Counted from the first letter of the stretch, positions 49,153-59,135 are shown. The stretch is DNA of 64,000 nucleotides from Bacillus sp. S/N-304-OC-R1 (GCF_019749375.1 NZ_JACWFE010000018.1:46619-110618); one strand, 5' to 3'. Numbers and translations: made by a program. The notes: generated by a model not told the origin, from the letters alone.

Positions 49153-49180
49153 ATTATATAATGAATGAGCATTCAGTCAA
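49153..49180 (-). promoter_or_regulatory. fadF promoter with FadR-like operator
   Basis: Minus-strand TTGACT (49175-49180), 16 bases and TATAAT (49153-49158). The spacer contains TGAATGCTCATTCA, a perfect palindrome at 49162-49175. The 18-base form TGACTGAATGCTCATTCA matches the B. subtilis FadR consensus, as I recall it, at 16 of 18 positions. Confidence 0.7.
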
Positions 49181-49297
49181 CGTTTTTTTATATAATTTTC
49201 AAATTACATTATCCATATTTATTACATAAAAAAGACATTAATAGAAATCGTTATGCCGGAGATAATAATTGGAAACAAAATCGAGGAGCAGAAAACA

Positions 49298-50500
49298 ATG
49301 AAAGTTACAACAGTAATTTGGATCATCATTCTTTTTATTGCTCTTTGGCTATTCCTTGACTTTTACTTAGGAAGAAAAAATCAACTAAAAAGATTGGAGA
49401 GGAAGGACTATCCTTATTGGCAGAGCAGCTTGAATATGTTTACGGAAGGTCCAGAGCTATTCGCTGATCTTTTTTCCGAGCTTCATCGTGCAAAGTATCA
49501 TATTCATATACTATTTTATATTGTAAAGGACGACAAAATTAGTACCGATTTTTTAAATATCCTAAAGGAAAAAGCGAGAGAAGGTGTAGAAGTACGACTT
49601 CTGCTTGATCGGATCGGGAGTCATCGATTTAATAAAAAAATGATTCAATCGCTTCGGGAGAATGGCGTGATGTTTTCTTACTCCCATACGCCAAGGCTCC
49701 CATTTCTTTTCTATTCACTGCAGGCACGAAATCATCGCAAATTAACGATTATAGACGGCAAAATTGGATATATTGGCGGCTATAACATTGGCAAGGAATA
49801 CATTAATTTGGACCCAAAGCTCAGGCCATGGAGAGACTATCATTTAAAAATAATGGGTGAAGGAGTTGCAGGGCTGCAGAAGGAATTTTTAACGGATTGG
49901 CATTTGGACACGAATATTGATTTACTTGAGAATCCGGAATACTTTCCTAAGCTCCCGAAAGGGCCATACCGTCATCAGCTGATCCCTTCTAAAGGCGCTT
50001 ATTTAGAAGACACCTTCTCCGCTATGATTCGTAACGCAGAAACAAACATCATCATTGGTACACCATATTTTATCCCCAGCCAAAGATTGCTCAACGACTT
50101 GTTAGACGCGCTGAAAAGAGGTGTCACTCTCACCATTCTTGTACCGAAAATGGCTGATCATCCTCTCGTCAAGGAAGGCTCCTACTTCTTTTTTAGAAAG
50201 TTAATGGAGCAGGGTGCACTTGTCTATGAATTCATGAATGGCTTCTACCACGCTAAAACCATTATTATTGATGATAAAATTTGTGATATCGGAACAGCGA
50301 ATTTCGATCATCGAAGTCTCTTTCTCAACTATGAGATCAATTGTTATATATATGACTATCAATTTATTCAGAAGGCTCGAGCGGTTATGGAAACGGATAT
50401 TAGCTGTTCAGAACGAATGACACTGGAGCACTTGAACCAATTTGATCCTGTCCGGTCGATTAAGGAATGGCTGGCTCAGTTGATTATATTATTTTTGTAA
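49298..50500 (+). CDS. Cardiolipin synthase-like phospholipase D family protein (YwjE-like)
   Basis: The 400-residue protein has one N-terminal membrane helix (about 3-21). Two HKD motifs follow, HRKLTIIDGKIGYIGG (about residue 160) and HAKTIIIDDKICDIGTANFD (about residue 315). These form the active site of bacterial cardiolipin synthases, which join two phosphatidylglycerol molecules. B. subtilis YwjE (ClsB) has the same size and position beside fadF. The ATG at 49298 follows GAGGAG. It is divergent from fadF, with the FadR-type promoter between them. Confidence 0.88.
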   Translation: MKVTTVIWIIILFIALWLFLDFYLGRKNQLKRLERKDYPYWQSSLNMFTEGPELFADLFSELHRAKYHIHILFYIVKDDKISTDFLNILKEKAREGVEVRLLLDRIGSHRFNKKMIQSLRENGVMFSYSHTPRLPFLFYSLQARNHRKLTIIDGKIGYIGGYNIGKEYINLDPKLRPWRDYHLKIMGEGVAGLQKEFLTDWHLDTNIDLLENPEYFPKLPKGPYRHQLIPSKGAYLEDTFSAMIRNAETNIIIGTPYFIPSQRLLNDLLDALKRGVTLTILVPKMADHPLVKEGSYFFFRKLMEQGALVYEFMNGFYHAKTIIIDDKICDIGTANFDHRSLFLNYEINCYIYDYQFIQKARAVMETDISCSERMTLEHLNQFDPVRSIKEWLAQLIILFL

Positions 50501-50552
50501 TCAGTCATTTCGAAAGGAAATTTATTTTTAGAAAAAGTGCTTAGTTCATTGT

Positions 50553-50672
50553 GATTCATGGAGACCTTCGTTCTTGGCTTTCCCCGGCGAAGGGTTCCAT
50601 GAACTCTCCTTGAAGACCTTGGTCCATAATTTTCACCTGCGAAGGGTTTCATGGACACTTCATTCCAAGCCC
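50553..50672. repeat. Two-copy 52-bp tandem remnant
   Basis: Two diverged units share GAGACCTT/GAAGACCTT and GCGAAGGGTTYCATG. The GCGAAGGG cores start at 50587 and 50639, a 52-bp spacing. It lies between the cardiolipin synthase-like gene and argS, which are convergent. It has the same unit length as the array at 34008-34452 but a different sequence. Confidence 0.7.
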
Positions 50673-50720
50673 CACTCATAATAAACTCCCCCAAACATTG
50701 ACTCATACCTCCAAACCCAA

Positions 50721-50781
50721 ACAAAAAAAGCCAGCATGTCAATTAGGAGGGAGAATCCCTTTCCTAATTAATGCCAGCTTT
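50721..50781 (-). terminator. Long intrinsic terminator after argS
   Basis: In the minus-strand RNA GCUGGCAU, UUAAUUAGGA and GGGA pair with UCCC, UCCUAAUUGA and AUGCUGGC, with G-U pairs, followed by seven T. The stem is over 20 pairs. Confidence 0.85.
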
Positions 50782-50785
50782 CCTA

Positions 50786-52456
50786 TTACATTTTTTCCGG
50801 AGCAGATACACCGATCAGTGCAAGTGCATTCTTCAACGTGATTTGTACAGCCTTGATTAACGCTAATCTTGCTTTTGTTCTTTCAGGGTGATCCGTGTCT
50901 AACACTTTTTCTGCGTTGTAAAAGCTGTGGAATGTGGATGCCAAGTCGAAAATATAGTTCGTGATTCGATGTGGCAAACGTTTTTGTGCAGCTTCACCAA
51001 CAGCTTGCGGGAACTCGCCAAGCTTCTTCAGTACATCCATTTCTTTTTCAGCTGAAATTAATGAGAAGTCAGCATCATGGCTTACAGTTAACCCTTGCTC
51101 TTCTCCTTGACGTAAAATGCTGCAAATCCGTGCATGAGCATATTGCGCATAATAAACTGGGTTTTCATTAGACTCGGAAACCGCTAAATCTAAGTCAAAG
51201 TCCATATGTGTGTCAGCGCTTCTCATAGCGAAGAAGTAACGTGTTGCATCCAGACCTACTTCTTCCACTAGATCACGCATCGTTACTGCTTTACCAGTAC
51301 GCTTACTCATTTTCATTTTTTCACCGTTTTTGTATAAATGAACGAGCTGAATGATTTCTACTTCAAGTGCTTCACGGTCATAGCCTAGTGCTTGGATAGC
51401 TGCTTTCATACGTGGAATATAGCCGTGATGGTCTGCTCCCCAAATATTAATCAGCTTTTCAAAGCCACGCTCCAGCTTATCCTTGTGGTACGCAATATCT
51501 GGTGTTAAGTACGTATAGGAACCGTCGTTTTTAATTAAAACACGGTCTTTATCATCGCCAAATGTTGTAGAGCGGAACCAAGTTGCACCGTCCTCTTCAT
51601 AAATATGGCCATTGTCTCTTAAAGCTTGTAAGGCTGTATCGATTTTTCCATTATGGTATAGAGATGTCTCGGAATACCACACATCAAATGGAACACGGAA
51701 TTCTTCTAAGTCAGCCTTTAGCTTCGCCATCTCATATTTTAATCCGTAATCACGGAAGAAATCAAAGCGCTCTTTTTCATCCACATTGACATATTTGTCG
51801 CCGAATTCCTCAGCAAGCTTTTTCCCAATCCCAATAATATCCTCGCCGTGGTAGCCGTCTGCTGGCATTTCTTTTTCCAATCCTAGTGCTTGGAAGTAAC
51901 GAGCTTCAACAGAATACGCTAAATTATTGATTTGGTTACCTGCATCATTAATATAATATTCACGTGAAACATCATAGCCTGCCTTCGCTAGAATATTACT
52001 TAGTGAATCCCCTACTGCCGCTCCACGTGCATGTCCAAGGTGAAGATCTCCAGTCGGGTTAGCAGATACAAACTCTACTTGAAGCTTTTGATTTCCGCCA
52101 ACATTCGTTTCCCCATAACGGTCCCCAGCTTCGAGAACCGCTGGAATTAAACCCGTTAAATAGCTATTATCCATATAAAAATTAATAAAGCCTGGTCCAG
52201 CGATTTCAATTTTTTCAATTGATGCTGCGGACTTATCGAAGTTAGCAACGAGCTCTTCTGCGATCATTCTTGGCGCCTTCTTCGCTACGCGTGCAAGCTG
52301 CATCGCCATATTCGTGGAATAATCTCCATGAGCCTTTTCCTTTGGTATTTCTAGCACAACGTTAGGAATTTGTTCTTCAGTTGCTAAATTTGCTTTTAAG
52401 ACAGCGGCTTTTATCTCTTGTTTCAGCATGTCTTGCATTTGTTCTGCACTGTTCAT
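50786..52456 (-). CDS. argS: Arginyl-tRNA synthetase
   Basis: The 556-residue class I synthetase has an N-terminal Add-1 domain (about 1-100), the HIGH-box variant [11 protein letters not shown], the KMSKS-like KMSKRTGKA and a C-terminal anticodon-binding DALR domain. The ATG overlaps the TGA of ywiB (ATGA), so the two are translationally coupled. The preceding GGAGGAAGAACA serves as ribosome binding site within the glutamate-rich end of ywiB. No T-box leader is present. Confidence 0.97.
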   Translation of the reverse strand: MNSAEQMQDMLKQEIKAAVLKANLATEEQIPNVVLEIPKEKAHGDYSTNMAMQLARVAKKAPRMIAEELVANFDKSAASIEKIEIAGPGFINFYMDNSYLTGLIPAVLEAGDRYGETNVGGNQKLQVEFVSANPTGDLHLGHARGAAVGDSLSNILAKAGYDVSREYYINDAGNQINNLAYSVEARYFQALGLEKEMPADGYHGEDIIGIGKKLAEEFGDKYVNVDEKERFDFFRDYGLKYEMAKLKADLEEFRVPFDVWYSETSLYHNGKIDTALQALRDNGHIYEEDGATWFRSTTFGDDKDRVLIKNDGSYTYLTPDIAYHKDKLERGFEKLINIWGADHHGYIPRMKAAIQALGYDREALEVEIIQLVHLYKNGEKMKMSKRTGKAVTMRDLVEEVGLDATRYFFAMRSADTHMDFDLDLAVSESNENPVYYAQYAHARICSILRQGEEQGLTVSHDADFSLISAEKEMDVLKKLGEFPQAVGEAAQKRLPHRITNYIFDLASTFHSFYNAEKVLDTDHPERTKARLALIKAVQITLKNALALIGVSAPEKM

Positions 52457-52899
52457 TGTTCTTCCTCCTCTTCGAAAGTTATCGATAAATGGTATGTACC
52501 TGAATTTGCCCCTTGCATTTTTAATTCATATAAAAGTTCGATAGAGCCACTTCCGGTTTGTGCATCAAACTGGTGGTCCAGCCTTTTTGTCATTGTATCC
52601 ATCTCAAACACGCCATAAGGTGTATGGTAGCTTCCTTTAAGCTTTTTATTCATGATGAACGGAAGCCTCATTTTCACAGCACCGCTTCGTAAAATAAGAC
52701 CTTCGTTATCAGATACTTTAATGATCGTTTTTGCCATTCCTTCATCCATTGCTTCATCATATTGAAGAAAACGGGCATTTTCCTTTATATAGTATCGACC
52801 AAACGCAACAAGTTCAAAAGTATCCTTATTGCGTCCATCCCGAATGTCTGTCTTTACTTTAATTTTAACAGGCAATTGCTCCGCTGGTCTAGTGGACAA
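52453..52899 (-). CDS. ywiB: DUF1934 protein, YwiB-like (calycin-like beta-barrel)
   Basis: The 148-residue protein has no established function. Visible signs are a beta-rich pattern, [12 protein letters not shown] near residue 12, [21 protein letters not shown], and [16 protein letters not shown], which match the DUF1934 family of lipocalin-like small barrels. The start is TTG at 52897-52899 with AAAAGGATG ten bases upstream. A run of glutamates at the C-terminus overlaps the argS ribosome binding site. Its conserved pairing with argS suggests a role tied to translation, but this is only context. Confidence 0.82.
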   Translation of the reverse strand: MSTRPAEQLPVKIKVKTDIRDGRNKDTFELVAFGRYYIKENARFLQYDEAMDEGMAKTIIKVSDNEGLILRSGAVKMRLPFIMNKKLKGSYHTPYGVFEMDTMTKRLDHQFDAQTGSGSIELLYELKMQGANSGTYHLSITFEEEEEQ

Positions 52900-53002
52900 C
52901 CGCTACACATCCTTTTCCCTGCAATCTATAACTTTATAAAGTATAAATATACTGCCTAAAAAGTGCAAATACAATTTCCTTGAATTTATTCAATTGCTTA
53001 GT

Positions 53003-53040
53003 AAAAAACGGAGACTGTTCACATATGTGCAGTCTCCGCT
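53003..53040 (-). terminator. Intrinsic terminator after speB
   Basis: Minus-strand CGGAGACTG and CAGTCTCCG pair around a 12-base loop and are followed by six T. Confidence 0.9.
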
Positions 53041-53047
53041 TTTCTTA

Positions 53048-53923
53048 TTATTTCACCCAGCCAAGAATCATTTCGCGGATGAGTTTGCTTGCTGTGTTAG
53101 CTGTTTGCTCGGATGGGTCATAGATAGGGGCTACTTCTACAAGGTCGCAGCCGACTACGTTTACGTTAGAACGGGCAATTTCATGAATGGAAGCTAGAAG
53201 CTCCTTTGAAGTAATCCCGCCTGCGTCTACTGTACCTGTTCCAGGTGCATGTGCAGGGTCAAGTACATCAATGTCGATCGTTACATATACTGGGCGTCCT
53301 GCAAGTGTAGGCAAAATTTCTTTTAACGGCTCTAGTACTTCAAATTTTGAAATATGCATGCCGACTTCTTTCGCCCATTGGAATTCTTCCTTCATTCCAG
53401 AACGGATTCCAAATGAGTAAACATTTTGCGGCCCCATTAAATCACATGCTTTACGAATTGGTGTGGAATGAGAAAGTGGTTCTCCTTCGTAATTCTCACG
53501 CAAATCTGTATGCGCATCCATGTGAATGATAGCAAGATCCGGATATTTTTTGTACATTGCCTTAATAACTGGCCATGACACTAAATGCTCTCCGCCCATG
53601 CCGATCGGAAATTTATTTTCTGCTAAAAGCCCATCAATAAATTCCTCGATTAAATCAAGGCTTTTTTGGGCATTCCCAAATGGAAGTGGAATATCACCTG
53701 CATCAAAATATTTCACTTCTTCTAATTCACGATCCAAATACGCACTGTACTCTTCTAGTCCAATAGAAACTTCGCGAATACGAGCAGGACCAAAACGAGA
53801 GCCTGGACGATAGCTAACAGTCCAGTCCATTGGCATTCCGTAAAGTACTGCTGAACTTTCCTCATAATTTGGATGGCTTTTTATAAAAACATTACCAGAG
53901 TATGCTTCATCAAAACGTACCAC
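53048..53923 (-). CDS. speB: Agmatinase
   Basis: The binuclear manganese hydrolase converts agmatine to putrescine and urea. The 291-residue product has the metal motifs GGEHLVSWP, HMDAHTDLR and DIDVLDPAHAPG. The GTG start at 53921-53923 lies three bases after the speE stop, with GGAGGG inside the speE end as ribosome binding site. It is thus co-translated with speE. Putrescine made here feeds SpeE. The terminator immediately follows. Confidence 0.96.
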   Translation of the reverse strand: MVRFDEAYSGNVFIKSHPNYEESSAVLYGMPMDWTVSYRPGSRFGPARIREVSIGLEEYSAYLDRELEEVKYFDAGDIPLPFGNAQKSLDLIEEFIDGLLAENKFPIGMGGEHLVSWPVIKAMYKKYPDLAIIHMDAHTDLRENYEGEPLSHSTPIRKACDLMGPQNVYSFGIRSGMKEEFQWAKEVGMHISKFEVLEPLKEILPTLAGRPVYVTIDIDVLDPAHAPGTGTVDAGGITSKELLASIHEIARSNVNVVGCDLVEVAPIYDPSEQTANTASKLIREMILGWVK

Positions 53924-53926
53924 GAA

Positions 53927-54757
53927 TTATCCCTCCACTAGATCCTTCACAAATTTCGGTAATACGAAAGCAGCTTTATGAAGCTCTTTTGTGTAGTATT
54001 TTGTTTCAATTTCATGGAAACGTTCTTCGCTTACAGCTAGTGGATCATGCTTTTTAGAGCCAAGAGTGAACGCCCACATGCCGCTTGGATATGTTGGGAT
54101 ATTCGCTACATAAAGACGTGTAATCGGGAAGATTTCTTTAACGTCTTTTTGAACGTTGCGAATTAAATCAGCTTTAAACCAAGGGTTGTCTGATTGCGCA
54201 ACAAAGATTCCGTCTTCTTTTAACGCTTTCGCAATTCCTGCATAGAAGCCTTTTGTAAATAGGTTAACAGCTGGACCTACAGGCTCAGTTGAGTCAACCA
54301 TAATGACATCGTATTGGTTTTCGCTTTGGGCAATATGCATGAAACCGTCACCAACTTGAACATCAACACGAGGATCGTCAAGCTTGCCAGCGATTTCCGG
54401 AAGGTATTTTTTCGAATACTCGATTACTTTTCCATCGATATCAACAAGAGTCGCCTTTTTCACACTTGGGTGCTTAAGAACTTCACGAATTACCCCTCCG
54501 TCACCGCCGCCAACAACTAACACATTCTCAGGGTTTGGGTGTGTAAACAATGGTACGTGAGCAACCATTTCGTGGTATACGAATTCATCTTTAACAGACG
54601 TCATTACCATGCCGTCTAGTAAAAGCATGTTGCCCCACTCTTCTGTTTCTACCATTTCAAGCATTTGAAAGTCTGTTTGTTCTGTATGTAAAGTGCGTTT
54701 TACCTTCATCGTAATGCCAAAATTCTCTGTTTGTTTCTCAGTAAACCAAAGTCCCAT
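53927..54757 (-). CDS. speE: Polyamine aminopropyltransferase (spermidine synthase)
   Basis: The enzyme transfers the aminopropyl group of decarboxylated S-adenosylmethionine to putrescine. The 276-residue product has the substrate-gate MLLDGMVM, the SAM-binding [17 protein letters not shown], and the catalytic region [11 protein letters not shown]. The ATG is preceded by AAGGAATGG. The upstream region is occupied by an inverted copy of the mosaic palindromic element (54794-54910). It forms an operon with speB. Confidence 0.97.
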   Translation of the reverse strand: MGLWFTEKQTENFGITMKVKRTLHTEQTDFQMLEMVETEEWGNMLLLDGMVMTSVKDEFVYHEMVAHVPLFTHPNPENVLVVGGGDGGVIREVLKHPSVKKATLVDIDGKVIEYSKKYLPEIAGKLDDPRVDVQVGDGFMHIAQSENQYDVIMVDSTEPVGPAVNLFTKGFYAGIAKALKEDGIFVAQSDNPWFKADLIRNVQKDVKEIFPITRLYVANIPTYPSGMWAFTLGSKKHDPLAVSEERFHEIETKYYTKELHKAAFVLPKFVKDLVEG

Positions 54758-54793
54758 TTATTTAACCATTCCTTCCGAAAAAATCGTATTTAT

Positions 54794-54910
54794 GCTTTTC
54801 TTGTCCAGCTCCAGCGCCTAGAAACTATTGGACTTCCCACCCCTTCCCTACGATAAGACAAGGGTGGTCCAGTCCATACGTTGCTAAACAAGGCGCTTCC
54901 GCTTTTCTTT
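54794..54910 (-). repeat. Mosaic palindromic element, copy 5 (inverted, different interior)
   Basis: Read on the minus strand it begins AAGAAAAGCGGAAGCGCCTTG and ends AGGCGCTGGAGCTGGAC, the same ends as the other copies. The interior is unrelated to them and contains CACCCTTG and AAGGGGTGGG blocks. It lies 37 bases upstream of speE. Confidence 0.75.
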
Positions 54911-55123
54911 TTATACTTCCCAATCTAAATAATTACAAACATGAGAAAAAGTATAGATGAATCTAGCAAAAATGCAAGAAAAAATTGCAATTAGTGATTC
55001 AGAAATGTTTAAAACGGAGGTATTTTTTCAATACTAGTGAGAGATGAATTTTTTGCCAATAGAAAAAGTACTGAATTCTAGTAATAATCACTAGAAAACT
55101 TTGGAGAGGTGGTGGTGTTCACG

Positions 55124-57184
55124 ATGGAAATTATGACAAATCAGCGTTTTAAAAAGGCTGGAAAATATTTGCGTGCGATGATTATACTAAGCCTCATCGG
55201 CATGGCGATTGCGACTATCATCATTGCCGGCATCCTGATTTATGCAAAGATATTAGGACCTCCTCCGCTGGCGGTTCCACAGTCAACATTATTTTATTCT
55301 GATGATGGTACCGTAATTGGGGAAAGTCATAACGGTCAAAAGCGATATTGGATTGAGCTTTCGGAAATTAGCCCCCACTTAGTGAATGCCACTATTTCGA
55401 TCGAGGACAGAAAGTTTTATTCCCATCACGGGTTTGATTATACGCGAATTGCCGGAGCAATTATTGCTGATATTAAAGCAATGGCAAAGGTTCAAGGTGC
55501 CAGCACCATTAGTCAGCAATATGCACGTAACCTGTTCCTTGAACATGAAAAAACATGGAATCGAAAATTAAAAGAAGCCTTTTTCACCATTAGACTAGAA
55601 ATGAATTATACAAAAAAAGAGATTTTAGAAGGCTATTTAAATACAATTTATTATGGCCATGGCGCCTACGGTTCAGAAGCGGCAAGCCAATTTTATTTTG
55701 GCAAGCATGCTAATGAATTAACTCTTGGAGAGGCTTCGATTCTAGCAGGAATTCCAAAGGGGGCTGGCATTTATTCACCTCTAGTCTCAATCGAAAATGC
55801 GAAAAGCCGGCAAAAGGTTATTTTGAATACGATGATTGAAAATGGCTATATTGACAAACAGTCGGCCACAGCAGCACTTCATGAACCACTTACCATTGTA
55901 GGCAAGCATCTTCATACAAAATCGAAAATAGCTCCTTACTTTCAAGACGCTGTACGGCAAGCTTTAAAAACACAATTACATTTGGACGACCGGATCATTG
56001 AGCTTGGCGGATTAAAGGTTTATACGACCCTTGATTTAAAGCAGCAGGAAATCGCGGAGCAAACAGTAAATGAGTTAATTTCTAGAGAATCTGAGATACA
56101 GACAGGACTTGTTTCAATGGATCCAAAAAACGGTCATGTGAAAGCAATGGTTGGCGGAAGAGATTATGAGGAGAGCCCTTTTAACCGCGCCGTGCAGGCA
56201 GTCCGGCAGCCAGGTTCTACTATGAAGCCTTTGCTGTATTACGCAGCGTTAGAAAGCGGTTTTACCCCTTCTACAATGATGAGGAGCGAGCAAACAACAT
56301 TTCGCTTTGATGACGGCAGACCTGATTATACACCGAAAAACTTTAATAGCCAGTACGCAGATGGCGACATTACAATGGCTCAAGCACTGGCACTATCAGA
56401 TAATATTTATGCTGTAAAAACCCATCTATTTTTAGGATTAGACACACTTGTTAATACGGCAAAGAAATTTGGCATTTCGACAAAAATGAGTATGGTTCCT
56501 TCACTGGCGCTCGGCACATCAGGTGTACGGGTTATTGAGATGGCAAATGCCTATAGTATTTTTGCCAACGGCGGAAAAAAGGTTTCACCCGTCTTAATCA
56601 CAAGAGTTGAAAATCCTAAAGGCGATATTATCTATGAACAGACAAAAGAGGCTATTCCTGTACTGCGTCCGGAATTAGCCTACGTCATGACCCAAATGAT
56701 GACCGGTATATTTGACCCGAAATTAAACGGATACACGAGTGTTACAGGGAGATCGATTATTAAAGACATGACACGCACATACGCAGGAAAATCAGGCTCA
56801 ACAGATACAGACAGCTGGATGATTGGCTATTCCCCACAGCTTGTGACAGCCGTTTGGACCGGATATGATAAAGGAAAAACCATCACTCTTTCAGCTGATA
56901 AATCGTATGCAAAAAATATTTGGATTCATTTCATGGAGAAAGCTCATGAGGGTTTACCTGTAAAAGGCTTTAAACCTGTAAAAGGAACGGTCGGTGTGTA
57001 TGTGAATCCTGAAAACGGCAAGTTAGCGACTGATCAATGCCCTGTAAAAAGGCTGACATACTTCGTCGAAGGCACGGAACCAACTGAATATTGCACAGAC
57101 CACTTAATGTATAAGGAAGAAGTGCCAAATAAAAAAGAAAAACCAGCTAAAAAGCCATGGTATAAGAAGTTGTTTGATTGGTAA
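55124..57184 (+). CDS. pbpG: Class A penicillin-binding protein, PbpG-like
   Basis: The 686-residue bifunctional enzyme has a short cytoplasmic end and a membrane anchor (about 18-42). The glycosyltransferase 51 domain (about 60-240) has SIEDRKFYSHHGFD and GASTISQQYARN. The transpeptidase domain (about 320-620) has the active-site PGSTMKP, SDN and KSGST motifs. It polymerises and cross-links peptidoglycan. In B. subtilis, PbpG (PBP2d) is made in the forespore. I use the ATG at 55124 with GAGGTGG upstream; a GTG at 55109 is also open. A glycine-free, basic C-terminus ends at WYKKLFDW. Confidence 0.9.
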   Translation: MEIMTNQRFKKAGKYLRAMIILSLIGMAIATIIIAGILIYAKILGPPPLAVPQSTLFYSDDGTVIGESHNGQKRYWIELSEISPHLVNATISIEDRKFYSHHGFDYTRIAGAIIADIKAMAKVQGASTISQQYARNLFLEHEKTWNRKLKEAFFTIRLEMNYTKKEILEGYLNTIYYGHGAYGSEAASQFYFGKHANELTLGEASILAGIPKGAGIYSPLVSIENAKSRQKVILNTMIENGYIDKQSATAALHEPLTIVGKHLHTKSKIAPYFQDAVRQALKTQLHLDDRIIELGGLKVYTTLDLKQQEIAEQTVNELISRESEIQTGLVSMDPKNGHVKAMVGGRDYEESPFNRAVQAVRQPGSTMKPLLYYAALESGFTPSTMMRSEQTTFRFDDGRPDYTPKNFNSQYADGDITMAQALALSDNIYAVKTHLFLGLDTLVNTAKKFGISTKMSMVPSLALGTSGVRVIEMANAYSIFANGGKKVSPVLITRVENPKGDIIYEQTKEAIPVLRPELAYVMTQMMTGIFDPKLNGYTSVTGRSIIKDMTRTYAGKSGSTDTDSWMIGYSPQLVTAVWTGYDKGKTITLSADKSYAKNIWIHFMEKAHEGLPVKGFKPVKGTVGVYVNPENGKLATDQCPVKRLTYFVEGTEPTEYCTDHLMYKEEVPNKKEKPAKKPWYKKLFDW

Positions 57185-57207
57185 ATGGTATTTATTGTAG
57201 AAAAATG

Positions 57208-57239
57208 AAAAACCTCGTGCCAAAAGGCGCGAGGTTTTT
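57208..57239. terminator. Bidirectional terminator between pbpG and ywhD
   Basis: AAAAACCTCGTGCC and GGCGCGAGGTTTTT are nearly perfectly complementary around an AAAA loop, with T runs on both sides. Confidence 0.85.
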
Positions 57240-57367
57240 CGTGTCCTAGTTCTATACAGTGTATTCACACTGTTAAATAGTTTACTTTTTTTCTCGGATT
57301 TGGGCAAGTAGTTCGAAATTTTAGTCAGGAATCTGTCACAATTTCGTCATAAAGTCAAAAATTTTTG

Positions 57368-57880
57368 TTAATTCCCTTGTAAATCATCTTTCAATTGTTG
57401 TATGGAACGTTCCCACATGCCAGCGTCATGATTTTTCAAGAAATCTGCAAGCACCTTTTTCGATTTTGCATCCATATGATCCACCATGATATGGCGTTTA
57501 ATGGATTTATCCATTTTATTCACATGCTCAGGCAGTGACTTATAGCCTCTGCGAATCTCTCTGTCGACTGTCATTTCACATGCCGTAACTCCTGCATAAT
57601 AAGGCCCTTCCTCTTTACGGTCAATTGTAACCCAAATGAGCCAATACGGCTTTCCATTTGGCACCTCTTCTTTATTAGGAAGAAATTTAATACCTCTCTC
57701 TACAGGACTGCGTGCATGCAGGGCCCCCACTTCGATCGAAGCCTCACCTGCTTCTACATCAATAATAACTGGTGACACATTATCAAGACTTAATGAACCT
57801 GTGCCAAAACCCCCATGACCCTCAGTCGGGTCACTTTTAATAATATTAAACCCTATATTTTTCTTCTTTTTTTCTTCCAC
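57368..57880 (-). CDS. ywhD: YwhD-family protein, unknown function
   Basis: The 170-residue soluble protein begins MEEKKKKNIGFNIIKSD. It has the family's FGTGSLSLDNVSPVIIDV, ARSPVERGIKFLPNKEEVPNGKPYW and a central ACEMTVDRE. I chose the GTG at 57878-57880, which is nine bases from GGAGG; the TTG six bases further out is only three bases from it. The family is restricted to Bacillales and lies next to ywhC. No domain with known chemistry was recognised. Confidence 0.85.
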   Translation of the reverse strand: MEEKKKKNIGFNIIKSDPTEGHGGFGTGSLSLDNVSPVIIDVEAGEASIEVGALHARSPVERGIKFLPNKEEVPNGKPYWLIWVTIDRKEEGPYYAGVTACEMTVDREIRRGYKSLPEHVNKMDKSIKRHIMVDHMDAKSKKVLADFLKNHDAGMWERSIQQLKDDLQGN

Positions 57881-57910
57881 CGTCAAGTTCCTCCTTTTGT
57901 AAAAAACTTA

Positions 57911-58567
57911 TTATAAGAATATGCCGCTAAAGAAATTTCCCAAACCATTAGCAACAATAGGCAGCACTACACGGAAAATTGGCCCAATCGTATATTGATC
58001 AAGTGGCGTTATAACAAGAATTAAGAAAATCACCGATCCGTAAGCCTCATACTGTGTTAATTTCGGCCTAATCGATTTTGGCATCAGATCTTCCACTATG
58101 CGATAACCGTCTAAAGGCGGGAGCGGGATTAAATTAAAGATAAACAAGACTAAATTAAGATGGATAAACATATTAAGGAAATCTGGCACAAACGCTGGAA
58201 GTCCTGATGCTACGCCAGTTCCAACCATTGCATACCAAATTAAAAACCCTAAAGACGCCATAAGCAGATTGCTTATTGGCCCAGCAATTGAAACCAATAT
58301 TCCTGCTAACCTCGGATTCTTAAAAAAGAATCGGTTCACCGGAACAGGTCTCGCCCACCCAAACCCAGCAATAAAAATGAGGATTGTTCCAATTGGATCT
58401 AAATGATGGATTGGATTTAATGTTAATCTGCCCTGATTTTTCGCTGTCGGGTCGCCAAATTTATAGGCGACATACGCGTGAGCAAACTCATGAACGGTAA
58501 AAGCAATCATTAATGTAATCGCAACATAAGGTATTTCCCCTAACGAGAAAGCTAGAAATTGTTCCAA
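57911..58567 (-). CDS. ywhC: Site-2 protease family (M50) membrane metalloprotease
   Basis: The 218-residue membrane protein has about five to six helices. The zinc motif VHEFAHAY lies in the first and the second metal ligand in LIPLPPLDGYRI near residue 150. It should cut substrates within the membrane; the substrate is unknown. I use TTG at 58565-58567, eight bases after AGGGG, giving MEQFLAFSLGE. Another TTG six bases upstream is too close to the ribosome binding site. It is followed at 30 bases by ywhD. Confidence 0.9.
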   Translation of the reverse strand: MEQFLAFSLGEIPYVAITLMIAFTVHEFAHAYVAYKFGDPTAKNQGRLTLNPIHHLDPIGTILIFIAGFGWARPVPVNRFFFKNPRLAGILVSIAGPISNLLMASLGFLIWYAMVGTGVASGLPAFVPDFLNMFIHLNLVLFIFNLIPLPPLDGYRIVEDLMPKSIRPKLTQYEAYGSVIFLILVITPLDQYTIGPIFRVVLPIVANGLGNFFSGIFL

Positions 58568-58674
58568 CCGCAAAACCCCTTTTATCTCACTCTAGAAAAA
58601 GTATACACGAAATACAAGCTAAAAGGAAAACGCACCCACCTCTTGCACATTTTTCTGAAATATGAAAAACTACA

Positions 58675-58864
58675 AAGAAAAGCGGAAGCGCCTTGATCAC
58701 CCCCGACAAGCACAAGACGATACTCCCGGAAAGGTGTTCTTTACCTTTTTGGGAGGATTGGCTTGTGACCTCGAGGTCGACAAAAACGCAACGTCCTGTT
58801 GCATTGTCGACACTAGTACGTCCTATACGTCGGGGGTAGGCGCTGGAGCTAGACATTTCTCAAA
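58675..58864 (+). repeat. Mosaic palindromic element, copy 2 (long form)
   Basis: It starts AAGAAAAGCGGAAGCGCC and ends GTAGGCGCTGGAGCTAGACA. It is collinear with copy 1, including the GTCGAC-bounded insert. It lies in the divergent promoter region between ywhC and ywhB, 45 bases upstream of ywhB. Confidence 0.85.
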
Positions 58865-58909
58865 CACGAGAAACGTATTAATATTTATTTTACAAAGGAG
58901 AGATTACAA

Positions 58910-59095
58910 ATGCCATATGTAACTGTCAAAATGCTTGAAGGCCGTACTGAGGATCAAAAGAAGTCACTCGTTGAAAAAGTAACAGATGCTGTAAGTGAAA
59001 CAACAGGCGCTCCAAAGGAAAACATTGTTGTGTTTATTGAAGAAATGTCTAAGAATCATTATGCTGTTGCTGGCAAGCGTTTAAGCGACCAGTAA
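58910..59095 (+). CDS. ywhB: 4-oxalocrotonate tautomerase family protein
   Basis: This small 61-residue enzyme keeps the essential Pro1 (after Met removal) in MPYVTVKMLEGRT, which acts as catalytic base in keto-enol tautomerisation. The family forms hexamers. The physiological substrate is unknown. The ATG follows AAAGGAGAG at ideal spacing. The mosaic element occupies its upstream region, so its promoter is in or beside the element. A bidirectional terminator separates it from ywgA. Confidence 0.93.
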   Translation: MPYVTVKMLEGRTEDQKKSLVEKVTDAVSETTGAPKENIVVFIEEMSKNHYAVAGKRLSDQ

Positions 59096-59103
59096 TTGCG
59101 AAA

Positions 59104-59135
59104 AAAGCCGGGCTGCTCTAGTGCCCGGCTTTCTC
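59104..59135. terminator. Bidirectional terminator between ywhB and ywgA
   Basis: AAAGCCGGG and CCCGGCTTT enclose a ten-base loop, with A- and T-rich flanks. It overlaps the last codons of ywgA. Confidence 0.8.

Noticed and set aside
52457..52900. T-box leader for argS
   Set aside because: argS overlaps ywiB directly, leaving no leader, and no T-box sequence is seen upstream of ywiB.
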